This document shows positions 56,989 through 64,000 of a DNA stretch of 64,000 nucleotides, in pieces. A program made the translations under genes and the position numbers. Positions within the stretch are counted from its first letter, which is position 1. Every line of letters starts with the position of its first letter. The notes beneath the pieces were generated by a model. It ran no database searches. It saw only the letters and a list, made by a program, of their open reading frames with translations, and had not been told where the DNA came from. Source of the DNA: Agathobaculum sp. Marseille-P7918 (GTDB lineage: Bacteria; Bacillota; Clostridia; Oscillospirales; Butyricicoccaceae); NCBI RefSeq assembly GCF_900625105.1, contig NZ_UYYD01000001.1, positions 1 through 64,000 on the forward strand, given 5' to 3'.

Positions 56989-58755
56989 ATGAAAAAGCTG
57001 GTTGCTGTTTGTTTTGCTTGTCTGATGCTGTTCTGCGCCGCCGGTGCGGCGCAGGTCGGCACAATTGATAACGGCTATCCGGGGGACACGGAAGCACAGG
57101 CACAGCTGCTGCATGACCTTGGCCTGTTCCGCGGAACGGAAAACGGATTCGAGCTGGAAAAGCCCATGACCCGCGCCGAGGCCGCCGCGATGCTCACGCG
57201 TCTGCTGGGCGCGGAGCAAGAAGCGCTGCATGGGACGTGGACGCATCCGTTTGCCGATGTGCCGCAGTGGGCCGATCCCTATGTCGGCTGGCTGTACGAA
57301 AACGGTCTGACCAAGGGCACTTCCGCCACGACGTACGGGGCGGAGCAAAACGTGACCTGTGGACAGTATTGCACTTTCCTTGCCCGTGCTTCAACGGATG
57401 ATGATTTTTACTCCTGGCTGCTCCGGTATGGGGAAAACGAGGAGGAACGCTGCGATGCGGCGGGCTTTGTCCGGGGTGACGCGGTTTCGCTCTCCGTGCG
57501 GCTGCTCGAGCAGCATTACACCAGAAATGGCGATACCAATGGGTTTAGCGTCGCGCAGAAGCTGATCAATCAGGGCGTATTTACTGCGGAACAGCTGAAA
57601 ACAGCGGCGCAAAACGTGCTGCCGTTTGCGTATCGGTGTTCCGGCGAGGGTGCCGATACCGAGGTGTGTTATACGACGGCAGGCGTGACGGTGGAATCGG
57701 TCAAAGCAGGTGCGCAGGTCAGTGTGTGCACACTGGACGATGGTGCGCCGCCGGTTTATGCGGTAGTTGGCGGGTCCGGTGAGGAAAAAACACTGTGCCG
57801 GATCGAAATGGAGCCGATGCGGCTGGTTCCGATGGATACCTGTGGCAGCGAAGCGGATTATTATGATTTGTGCCGGGTCGGCGGCACGGACTACTTTTAT
57901 ATCGATGTTTGGCCGGATGATTCGCTCAAAAAGACGTCTGTTTTGATGATACGGGGCAACACCGTGCAGTTGACGGACATCAGATTGGAAGGCGAATGGC
58001 AGCTCCGTTCGTGGAAGGACGGGCAGCTTATGCTGGGCGAGACCGGCTGGCTGCTGACCGAAAACGGTGCCGAGTCCACACAGATGCGGGGACTGGTTTT
58101 TGCAACCTTGCCGGACGGCAGAATGGTGACCCAGTGGGTGAATGAAGAGCAGACCACGATCTATACCTGGACACCGGATGGGCAGCCGGTCAACACGATC
58201 GCCGTGAAGAACGATTTGCTGGCTTATCCGTTGGACGATGCGCGCGTAGTATTTGCGCCGCAGCTGAAAAATTACAATAACGTATACTTTTGGGGCAGTG
58301 CGGGTCTGTACCGCATGGATGCGGACGGCCTGACACAGATCACGCCGCTGCCGACCTATGATTATACGCGTAACCCGTCGGACGACAGCATTGTGATTGT
58401 CACGCACGACCGCAGCCGCTTTGTGGCTTACTCAGAAAGCGCAGTCACGATGCGCACAGGCGATACGCTTATGCGTATCCTGTCGGACGGCACGGTCGAG
58501 CCGCTGCTGCCGGAACTGCCGGAAGGCAGCTTGCTGCTGGATCAGGTCGGCTTTTTGGATGATGGACGCATCCAGTTTACCATGCTCAAGCCAACCGAGC
58601 CGCGCATGATGGGGCGTTTTACCTGCGTTCTGGATGATGGCAAGGTCACCGTGACTGACGCGACGGATGATATTTTCTATATGTGGGGCGAGGACGCGAT
58701 CCAAGTCGAGCAGGCGCGTCTGGACGCGCTCGGCGTCGGCGTCGGTGCGGCTTAA
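56989..58755 (+). CDS. S-layer-homology protein with a WD/DUF5050-like C-terminal part
   Basis: 588 residues. A signal peptide (about 1-21) and SLH repeats (about 35-190: LHDLGLFRGTENGFELEKPMTRAEAAAMLTRLLG is the best) attach the protein to the wall. The remaining about 380 residues are beta-rich, with repeated strands such as DYYDLCRVGGTDYFYIDVWPDDSL and LYRMDADGLTQITPL that suggest a beta-propeller; not a recognised enzyme. Ribosome site GAAAGGGG. Its SLH part is close to that of the protein at 61630-63003. Confidence 0.82.
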   Translation: MKKLVAVCFACLMLFCAAGAAQVGTIDNGYPGDTEAQAQLLHDLGLFRGTENGFELEKPMTRAEAAAMLTRLLGAEQEALHGTWTHPFADVPQWADPYVGWLYENGLTKGTSATTYGAEQNVTCGQYCTFLARASTDDDFYSWLLRYGENEEERCDAAGFVRGDAVSLSVRLLEQHYTRNGDTNGFSVAQKLINQGVFTAEQLKTAAQNVLPFAYRCSGEGADTEVCYTTAGVTVESVKAGAQVSVCTLDDGAPPVYAVVGGSGEEKTLCRIEMEPMRLVPMDTCGSEADYYDLCRVGGTDYFYIDVWPDDSLKKTSVLMIRGNTVQLTDIRLEGEWQLRSWKDGQLMLGETGWLLTENGAESTQMRGLVFATLPDGRMVTQWVNEEQTTIYTWTPDGQPVNTIAVKNDLLAYPLDDARVVFAPQLKNYNNVYFWGSAGLYRMDADGLTQITPLPTYDYTRNPSDDSIVIVTHDRSRFVAYSESAVTMRTGDTLMRILSDGTVEPLLPELPEGSLLLDQVGFLDDGRIQFTMLKPTEPRMMGRFTCVLDDGKVTVTDATDDIFYMWGEDAIQVEQARLDALGVGVGAA

Positions 58756-58758
58756 CTT

Positions 58759-59052
58759 CTACTCAAGCGCGCGGAAGTTGTCCGAACGGCGGAACACCTT
58801 GACATGGTACAGCCGTCCCGCTTCCAAAGGTCCAAAGGCAAATTGTCCCTGTTCGTCGGTGTACAGCGCGCCGACCGGTGTTTCCGGTGCGTCCGCGCAG
58901 TAGATCGTCACGAGCGCTCCGGCGGCGGCTTTGCCGTCTGCGCCGGAAACCGTGCCGACAAGCGCGGGACGTTGATCGGCGGAAAGAGAAACCTTGGTCT
59001 GGATGACTTCGTTGGCCGCGGGTTTGACAAAAAAGGACTGGATCAAATTCAT
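58759..59052 (-). CDS. Small carboxypeptidase-regulatory-like domain protein
   Basis: 97 residues without signal peptide. The core (about 28-92) reads PALVGTVSGADGKAAAGALVTIYCADAP then GALYTDEQGQFAFGPLEAGRLYHVKVF, which is the prealbumin-like fold found in CarboxypepD_reg and SpaA-type domains. Function unknown. ATG 59050-59052 with AAGGGG upstream. Sandwiched between an SLH gene and proS and oriented against both. Confidence 0.7.
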   Translation of the reverse strand: MNLIQSFFVKPAANEVIQTKVSLSADQRPALVGTVSGADGKAAAGALVTIYCADAPETPVGALYTDEQGQFAFGPLEAGRLYHVKVFRRSDNFRALE

Positions 59053-59129
59053 TGGGGGAGACCCCTTTCTGATACAAAATTCTATTGACATTTTATGAAA
59101 TACAAACGGAAAAGGTGAGGAACACAATT

Positions 59130-60569
59130 ATGGCAGACAAGAAAAAGCTGGTCAGCGAGATCACGTCCATGGACGTGGACTTCGCGCAGTGGTACACCGA
59201 CATCGTGAAAAAGGCGGAGATGATCGATTATTCTTCGGTCAAGGGCTGCGTCATCATGCGTCCGTATGCACAGGCGATCTGGGAGAACATCCAGAAGACG
59301 CTGGACGGCATGTTCAAGGAGACCGGCCACGAGAACGTTGCGATGCCGATCTTTATTCCGGAGAGTCTGCTCCAGAAGGAGGCCGACCATGTAGAGGGCT
59401 TTGCACCCGAGTGCGCATGGGTCACCCACGGCGGTTCGGAAAAGCTGGAGGAGCGTCTGTGCGTGCGTCCGACTTCGGAAACGCTGTTCTGCGAGCACTA
59501 CGCCAAGATCGTCCGCTCGTGGCGTGATCTGCCCAAGCTGTACAACCAGTGGTGCTCGGTCGTGCGCTGGGAAAAGACCACCCGTCCGTTCTTGCGCAGC
59601 CGCGAGTTCTGGTGGCAGGAAGGCCATACCGTGCACGCCACCGCGGAAGAGGCGATGGAAGAAACCCTGCGCATGCTGAACATCTATGCGAAGTTCTGCG
59701 AAGAGTATCTGGCTATTCCGGTGGTCAAGGGCGAAAAGACCGAGAAGGAGCGCTTTGCGGGCGCGGAAAAGACCTATACGATCGAAGCTATGATGCACGA
59801 CGGCAAGGCGCTGCAGTCCGGCACGAGCCACTATTTCGGCAATGGCTTTGCCAAGGCGTTCAACATGCAGTACACCGATAAGAACAACACCCTCCAGTAC
59901 ATGGAGCAGACCTCGTGGGGCGTGTCCACCCGTCTGATCGGCGCGATCATCATGACCCACGGCGACAACGAGGGCCTTGTCCTGCCGCCGCGCATTGCGC
60001 CGACCCAGCTGGTGGTCATTCCGGTTGCGGCGCACAAGCCGGGCGTCATCGAAAAGGCGCAGGAGCTGCTGGATCTGGTCAAGGCAGCCGGTGTGCGTGC
60101 CAAGATCGACGTATCGGACAACAGCCCCGGCTGGAAGTTCGCCGAGTACGAGATGAAGGGCGTCCCGCTGCGTCTGGAGGTTGGCCCGCGCGACATCGAG
60201 CAGGGTCAGTGCGTTCTGGTGCGCCGCGACAGCCGCGAAAAGACCGTCGTCAAGTTTGAGGATCTGGCAAGCACCATTCCGGCGCTGCTGGAGGACATCC
60301 AGAAGGCGCTGTTTGAAAAGGCGCTCAAAAACCGTGAGGAGCACACCTACACGGCCAAGAGCCTGGACGAGATGAAGGAGATCCTGAAGAACCATGTTGG
60401 CTTTGTCAAGTCCATGTGGTGCGGCGACCGTGCCTGCGAAGAAAAGGTCAAGGAAGAGACCGGTATGCCCAGCCGCTGCATGCCGTTCGAGCAGGAGCAC
60501 ATTGCCGACGTCTGCCCGGTTTGCGGCAAGCCGGCGCACAAGATGGTTGTTTGGGGCATTGCATATTAA
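59130..60569 (+). CDS. proS: Prolyl-tRNA synthetase, archaeal/eukaryotic type
   Basis: 479 residues. Charges tRNA-Pro. This is the short type-3 ProRS without the bacterial INS editing domain. Class II motifs are visible in [39 protein letters not shown] and [18 protein letters not shown]. The C-terminal zinc-like domain has Cys residues in [12 protein letters not shown] and [10 protein letters not shown] and ends in Tyr. ATG 59130 has AAAGGTGAGGA upstream. Confidence 0.95.
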   Translation: MADKKKLVSEITSMDVDFAQWYTDIVKKAEMIDYSSVKGCVIMRPYAQAIWENIQKTLDGMFKETGHENVAMPIFIPESLLQKEADHVEGFAPECAWVTHGGSEKLEERLCVRPTSETLFCEHYAKIVRSWRDLPKLYNQWCSVVRWEKTTRPFLRSREFWWQEGHTVHATAEEAMEETLRMLNIYAKFCEEYLAIPVVKGEKTEKERFAGAEKTYTIEAMMHDGKALQSGTSHYFGNGFAKAFNMQYTDKNNTLQYMEQTSWGVSTRLIGAIIMTHGDNEGLVLPPRIAPTQLVVIPVAAHKPGVIEKAQELLDLVKAAGVRAKIDVSDNSPGWKFAEYEMKGVPLRLEVGPRDIEQGQCVLVRRDSREKTVVKFEDLASTIPALLEDIQKALFEKALKNREEHTYTAKSLDEMKEILKNHVGFVKSMWCGDRACEEKVKEETGMPSRCMPFEQEHIADVCPVCGKPAHKMVVWGIAY

Positions 60570-60604
60570 AGACAGAGTACAGGCGATACGGAAGGAGACA
60601 GCGC

Positions 60605-61471
60605 ATGCTTGAATTGCTGCAGCCGTTTTTACAAAGCAAGGCAGGATCGGTCATCGGTTCGATCGTTTTTGCGGTGCTGGTGCTGGTTGTCACATTCCTG
60701 CTCGCAAAATTGGTCAACCGGGTGATGCGCCGGTTGGTGGACCGGCATCGGAAAACCAACAGCGGCGCGGCGACCGTGCTGGGATTTGCCCGCTATATCG
60801 CGGTAGCGGCGGTATATTTTGCCGGCGTCATGGTTGTGGTGTACAGCATCCCGCTGCTGTCGAGCGCGGTGCGCACCCTGTTGACCGCAGGCGGCGTCAT
60901 CGCTGTGGTGGCCGGCCTTGCCGCGCAGGAAGCGCTCGGCAGTGTAGTCAGCGGCATGATGATTCTCGCGTTTAAGCCCTTCCGGATGGGCGATGTGGTG
61001 CGGTATATCGACAACGATATTTCCGGCGTGATCGAAGAGATTACGCTGCACCATACTGCCATCCGCACCTGGGAAAACAAGCGCGTCATCATTCCAAACA
61101 GCAAAATGAACAGCGCGATCATTGAAAATGCCGACTATGCCGACAGCAAGGTCTGCGTATTCATGCAGATCGGCATTACCTATGAATCCAATGTGGAGAT
61201 GGCGAAAAAGCTGCTGGCCGAGGAGATTTTGCAGCAGCCGGATTTTCTCGATGTGCGCACACCGGAGCAGAAAGCGGCAGGTGCGCCGCCGGTGCAGGTG
61301 GTTTTGCTGGAACTGGCGGATTCGTCTGTCATATTGCGCGCGTCGCTGTGGGCAAAGGATAACAGCACGGCGTTTGGCCTGAAATGCAAGGTGTTGGAAA
61401 ACATCAAAAAGACGTATGAGCAGAACGGGATTGATATTGCTTATCCCCATTTGGTTGTCATGCAAAAGTAA
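60605..61471 (+). CDS. Small-conductance mechanosensitive channel (MscS family)
   Basis: 288 residues. Three N-terminal membrane helices (about 15-35, 57-80, 85-115); the pore helix TM3 contains GGVIAVVAGLAAQEALGSVVSGMMIL. The beta domain PFRMGDVVRYIDNDISGVIEEITLHHTAIRT follows, then the cytoplasmic alpha/beta cage. ATG 60605 follows proS after 35 bases with GGAGAC nearby, so it may be co-transcribed. Opens on membrane tension to release solutes. Confidence 0.95.
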   Translation: MLELLQPFLQSKAGSVIGSIVFAVLVLVVTFLLAKLVNRVMRRLVDRHRKTNSGAATVLGFARYIAVAAVYFAGVMVVVYSIPLLSSAVRTLLTAGGVIAVVAGLAAQEALGSVVSGMMILAFKPFRMGDVVRYIDNDISGVIEEITLHHTAIRTWENKRVIIPNSKMNSAIIENADYADSKVCVFMQIGITYESNVEMAKKLLAEEILQQPDFLDVRTPEQKAAGAPPVQVVLLELADSSVILRASLWAKDNSTAFGLKCKVLENIKKTYEQNGIDIAYPHLVVMQK

Positions 61472-61477
61472 ATTGCA

Positions 61478-61508
61478 GCGGACTGTCCACTGGACAGTCC
61501 GCTTTTTT
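61478..61508 (+). terminator. Terminator after the MscS gene
   Basis: GCGGACTGTCC/GGACAGTCCGC with a 3-base loop and a T run. Confidence 0.92.
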
Positions 61509-61552
61509 GTAAAAAATGTAAAACGATTTCTCAATAATTCTTACATAAACTA

Positions 61553-61581
61553 TTTACTTTGCTGAACTGAAATGATAGAAT
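61553..61581 (+). promoter_or_regulatory. Sigma-A promoter of the second SLH gene
   Basis: -35 TTTACT, 17-base spacer, -10 TAGAAT. Confidence 0.65.
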
Positions 61582-61629
61582 GAAACAAACAACAGTATGT
61601 TGTACTGTTCAATAAAAGGAGGTCACTCT

Positions 61630-63003
61630 ATGAAAAGCAAAATCAGAATTGCGTTGATCGCGGCTGTGGCAGCGGTTGGCCTGATGGCAACGGCGGGGGC
61701 TGCCAACTTTGGCCACTGTGCAGATCAGCTCAAGGATCTCGGCCTGTTCCAGGGCACACAGCAGGGCTATGAACTGGATCGTGCGCCGACACGCGCCGAG
61801 GCGGCGACCATGCTGGTGCGTCTGCTGGGCAAGGAAGCGGAAGCCAAGACACTGGAGTATACCGCGCCGTTTACCGATCTGGATTCCTGGCAGGAACCGT
61901 ATGTACAGTATCTGTATGAAAACGGCTTGACGACGGGCGCGACCGCGACCACGTTTGAGCCGGAAGACACCTGCTCGGCGCAGATGTACACAACCTTCCT
62001 GCTGCGTGCGCTGGGTTACAGTGATGCAGCCGGCGGCGATTTTACTTACGCACAGGCGATTCCGTTTGGTGAGTCGATCGGTCTGGTGGACTATGCCAAC
62101 TGCGATCAGAGCAACTTCCTGCGCGATCATGTTGCAGCGATGAGCCTGACGGCGCTCAACACGGATGTCAAGGGTGAAAAAGATACCGCCCTGCTGAAGA
62201 AGTTGGTAGCGGACGGCGCAGTAGATAAGAGCAAGGCGGACAACCTGCTGACGTTCTTCGGCCGTTACAACGATTATATGGATGCTTCCAAACAGATGAA
62301 TGGTGCAACCAAATCGGATATGTCGGCTAACATTGTAGCGGATGTGACGATGAGCGGCGTCAAGGTGATGGATCTGTCCATGCCGCTGCGCATGAAGATG
62401 GATCTGAATACGGCGCATATGGATCAGTCCAAGATCGCAGTGACCGGAACGGTCAAGATGGAAATGAACGAAGCACTGGTGGAACCGGGTGCGGAGACCA
62501 CCATCAATCAGGATATTGCTTACTACTATACCGACGGCGTTTATTACATGAACATGGGTGGCCAGAAGGTCAAGATGGATATGTCTTTTGAAGATGTGAT
62601 GGCGCAGCTGGGCGATCTGACCGGCATGCAGTCCTCCGAACCGCTTTGCCTGATTGAGTCCATCAGCGAGTCGGGCAGCGCGATGACAGTGCAGTATTCT
62701 TCGTCCGGCGTGAACGCATTGGTCAATTCGGTTCTGGCCAATATGGGCATGGATCCAAATACGGTCGATATCAGCGTTCAGCTGGAAGATATGACCTCCA
62801 AGGTAACGGTATCCGGCGGCAGCATCAAGAATATGGGCATGACGATGAAGATGTCGATGACCGTGGAAGGTGAGACGGTCACCATGAACATGAGCATGGA
62901 TTGCGACGTCAACGCACTGGGCGGCAACGTAACGGTGACGCTGCCGAACGATCTGGATACCTATGTGGATATGATCGGCGGCGCAAACGCTCCCGCAGCA
63001 TAA
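61630..63003 (+). CDS. S-layer-homology protein with a DUF6612-like C-terminal domain
   Basis: 457 residues. A signal peptide (about 1-23), then SLH repeats (about 25-190) containing LKDLGLFQGTQQGYELDRAPTRAEAATMLVRLLGKE, nearly the same block as in 56989-58755. The C-terminal 230 residues are Met- and Asp-rich beta strands (VMDLSMPLRMKMDLNTAHMDQ, MGMTMKMSMTVEGETVTMNMSMD) resembling the LolA-like/DUF6612 proteins of firmicutes. Wall-attached; substrate unknown. ATG 61630 with AAAGGAGG. Own promoter and terminator. Confidence 0.82.
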   Translation: MKSKIRIALIAAVAAVGLMATAGAANFGHCADQLKDLGLFQGTQQGYELDRAPTRAEAATMLVRLLGKEAEAKTLEYTAPFTDLDSWQEPYVQYLYENGLTTGATATTFEPEDTCSAQMYTTFLLRALGYSDAAGGDFTYAQAIPFGESIGLVDYANCDQSNFLRDHVAAMSLTALNTDVKGEKDTALLKKLVADGAVDKSKADNLLTFFGRYNDYMDASKQMNGATKSDMSANIVADVTMSGVKVMDLSMPLRMKMDLNTAHMDQSKIAVTGTVKMEMNEALVEPGAETTINQDIAYYYTDGVYYMNMGGQKVKMDMSFEDVMAQLGDLTGMQSSEPLCLIESISESGSAMTVQYSSSGVNALVNSVLANMGMDPNTVDISVQLEDMTSKVTVSGGSIKNMGMTMKMSMTVEGETVTMNMSMDCDVNALGGNVTVTLPNDLDTYVDMIGGANAPAA

Positions 63004-63036
63004 CGATTTTTCAAATCCTATCAAGGGCTTCTTATC

Positions 63037-63068
63037 AAAAAAACCGGCGGAACTTCCGCCGGTTTTTT
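63037..63068 (+). terminator. Terminator of the second SLH gene
   Basis: AAAACCGGCGGAA/TTCCGCCGGTTTT, near-perfect palindrome with a T run; may also act on the minus-strand kinase gene. Confidence 0.92.
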
Positions 63069-63082
63069 CTGCATTTTTCGGT

Positions 63083-64000
63083 TTACTCAGGACGATGGAG
63101 CAGTACGGACGAATAAAAGATCCCATCCTTCCATTCAAAACGCGCTGTCCCATGATAATGCTTTGCGGTGACTTAAACGGATTGTGTTCCAAAACCGAAT
63201 CCTCTATGCTTGGTGGAGCGCAGGTGGCCGGATTCCCATTGCGGGGATTCCTGACAGCTGTTATCCACGGTGATGACCAGATGGGACGCCCGGTCCTGAC
63301 AAATCCGCACCTGAATAAAACGATCGCCTGGTATGCTGGCGCAGGCTTCCAATGCGATTTCCAGCAGGTTGCCGATCAGGGAGCAGAGCTCGGTTTCCGG
63401 AATAACGGTATCATCGCCCATCTGGACGGAAATGTCCCAATCGATAGCATTCTGCATTGCCTGTTCGGCATAGTAGTGCAGCACAGCATTGACCGCAAGG
63501 TTTTTGCAGTAGAGCTGCGGAGCGTCGAGCGGCAGGGCTTTGATATGCGCATGCACATAATTGGAAACCGATTGCAGGTCGCCGCTTTGGATATATCCCT
63601 GTAAGGCAACGAAATGATGGCGCAGGTCATGCCGGGCGCGGCGGGTTTCCTCCATGTTTTTTTGCAGCAGGCGGTATTGAGCGGACTGCATTTGCAGGAT
63701 TTCGTTTTCCTGTTCCAGACGCATTTCCTGACCCAGTCCGCGTGCCATCAAATAAAACATCAGATAGAGGAACAAGAGCAGGCACAGCAAAATAAAAGTC
63801 ATGACCGGGTATATGATCATCATACGGCCGGTGTAGAGCGTGTTGTAGTCCAGCGGCTGGATAAAAATATTGATGCCGATAAAAACAACCGGCAGAAGCC
63901 AGAATACATACCAGGTAGTTGGCATCTCCCATTCGGACAGGAGCCATCGCGCGGCGTGAGTGGCGGGATACCAGACGCAAGCGAGCACGGCCCAGCAAAG
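63083..64000 (-). pseudogene. AgrC-like GHKL sensor histidine kinase, partial, with internal stop
   Basis: Runs off the right edge, so the N-terminal membrane part is incomplete. Visible parts: two membrane helices (to about 63740), a coiled coil, the H-box RRARHDLRHHFVALQGY, an N-box, and a G-box GFGFGTQSV. A TAA at 63173-63175 interrupts the frame. After it 29 in-frame codons continue to 63083 with the normal family C-terminus (HYHGTARFEWKDGIFYSSVLL). The N-box reads NLLEIALEA where NLLxNAxEA is expected, so the Mg-ATP Asn is lost. Decaying gene, pseudokinase or sequence error are the options. Confidence 0.75.

Overview
This 64 kb window looks like a chromosome segment of a Gram-positive, spore-forming gut Clostridia, most like Oscillospirales/Butyricicoccaceae. 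The reasons are the dipicolinate synthase pair (spore coat/cortex metabolism), B. subtilis-type regulatory signals (T-box, CIRCE, LicT antiterminator target, AGGAGG ribosome sites), S-layer-homology proteins, several PTS systems and a GC content near 55-60 %. The genus is inferred from gene content only.

Accessory left arm (1-14.9 kb). An AT-rich intergenic stretch with two diverged stem-loop repeats precedes a single-polypeptide restriction-modification enzyme (905-3652). Two beta-glucoside uptake cassettes follow on the minus strand. One has an RpiR regulator, a GH1 phospho-glycosidase and a PTS EIIBCA (8102-3772). The other has a PTS EIIBCA, a GH1 enzyme and a LicT antiterminator (14100-9927), led by a recognisable RAT/terminator switch. 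An IS3-family element (8547-9854) sits in the loop of what was the terminator of the LicT operon. The arm ends at 14839-14892 with the 3' half of a tRNA-Tyr gene lacking its 5' half. This is the usual scar at the distal end of an island integrated in a tRNA gene, so the left arm is probably a genomic island whose intact tRNA-Tyr lies left of the window.

Sugar-sensing and PTS region (15.5-25.8 kb). A tightly coupled four-gene operon encodes a type-1 periplasmic binding protein, a multi-TM histidine kinase, a NarL-type response regulator and a second, MalE-like binding protein, with no ABC permease or ATPase. Directly downstream lies a mannose-family PTS operon (EIIA, EIIB, EIIC, EIID, a small membrane protein, two Cof-type HAD phosphatases), followed by an HTH protein and a PHP phosphoesterase. 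The layout suggests binding-protein-assisted sensing that controls PTS uptake. It is the best candidate in the window for an undescribed system.

Housekeeping right part (25.9-64 kb). In order: D,D-carboxypeptidase; AI-2E-family transporter; CIRCE-controlled htpG; a DagK-like lipid kinase; dpaAB with a sigma-K-like promoter; DegV; an M24 peptidase; cardiolipin synthase; a split ThrE exporter; PadR/HAAS; a small export protein; an MFS transporter; nicotinate phosphoribosyltransferase with a NiaR-like operator; the complete arginine operon argGHCJBDF behind ARG-box-like sites; a MATE pump with a 12-bp hairpin at its mRNA 5' end; a YcxB-like protein; an SLH-serpin fusion; T-box-thrS; an SLH protein; a small transthyretin-like-fold protein; archaeal-type proS; an MscS channel; a second SLH protein; and, at the right edge, an AgrC-like histidine kinase that carries an in-frame stop and a degenerate N-box.

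Starts were re-chosen where a ribosome site decided it. Every family assignment is by reading motifs; no database search was run.
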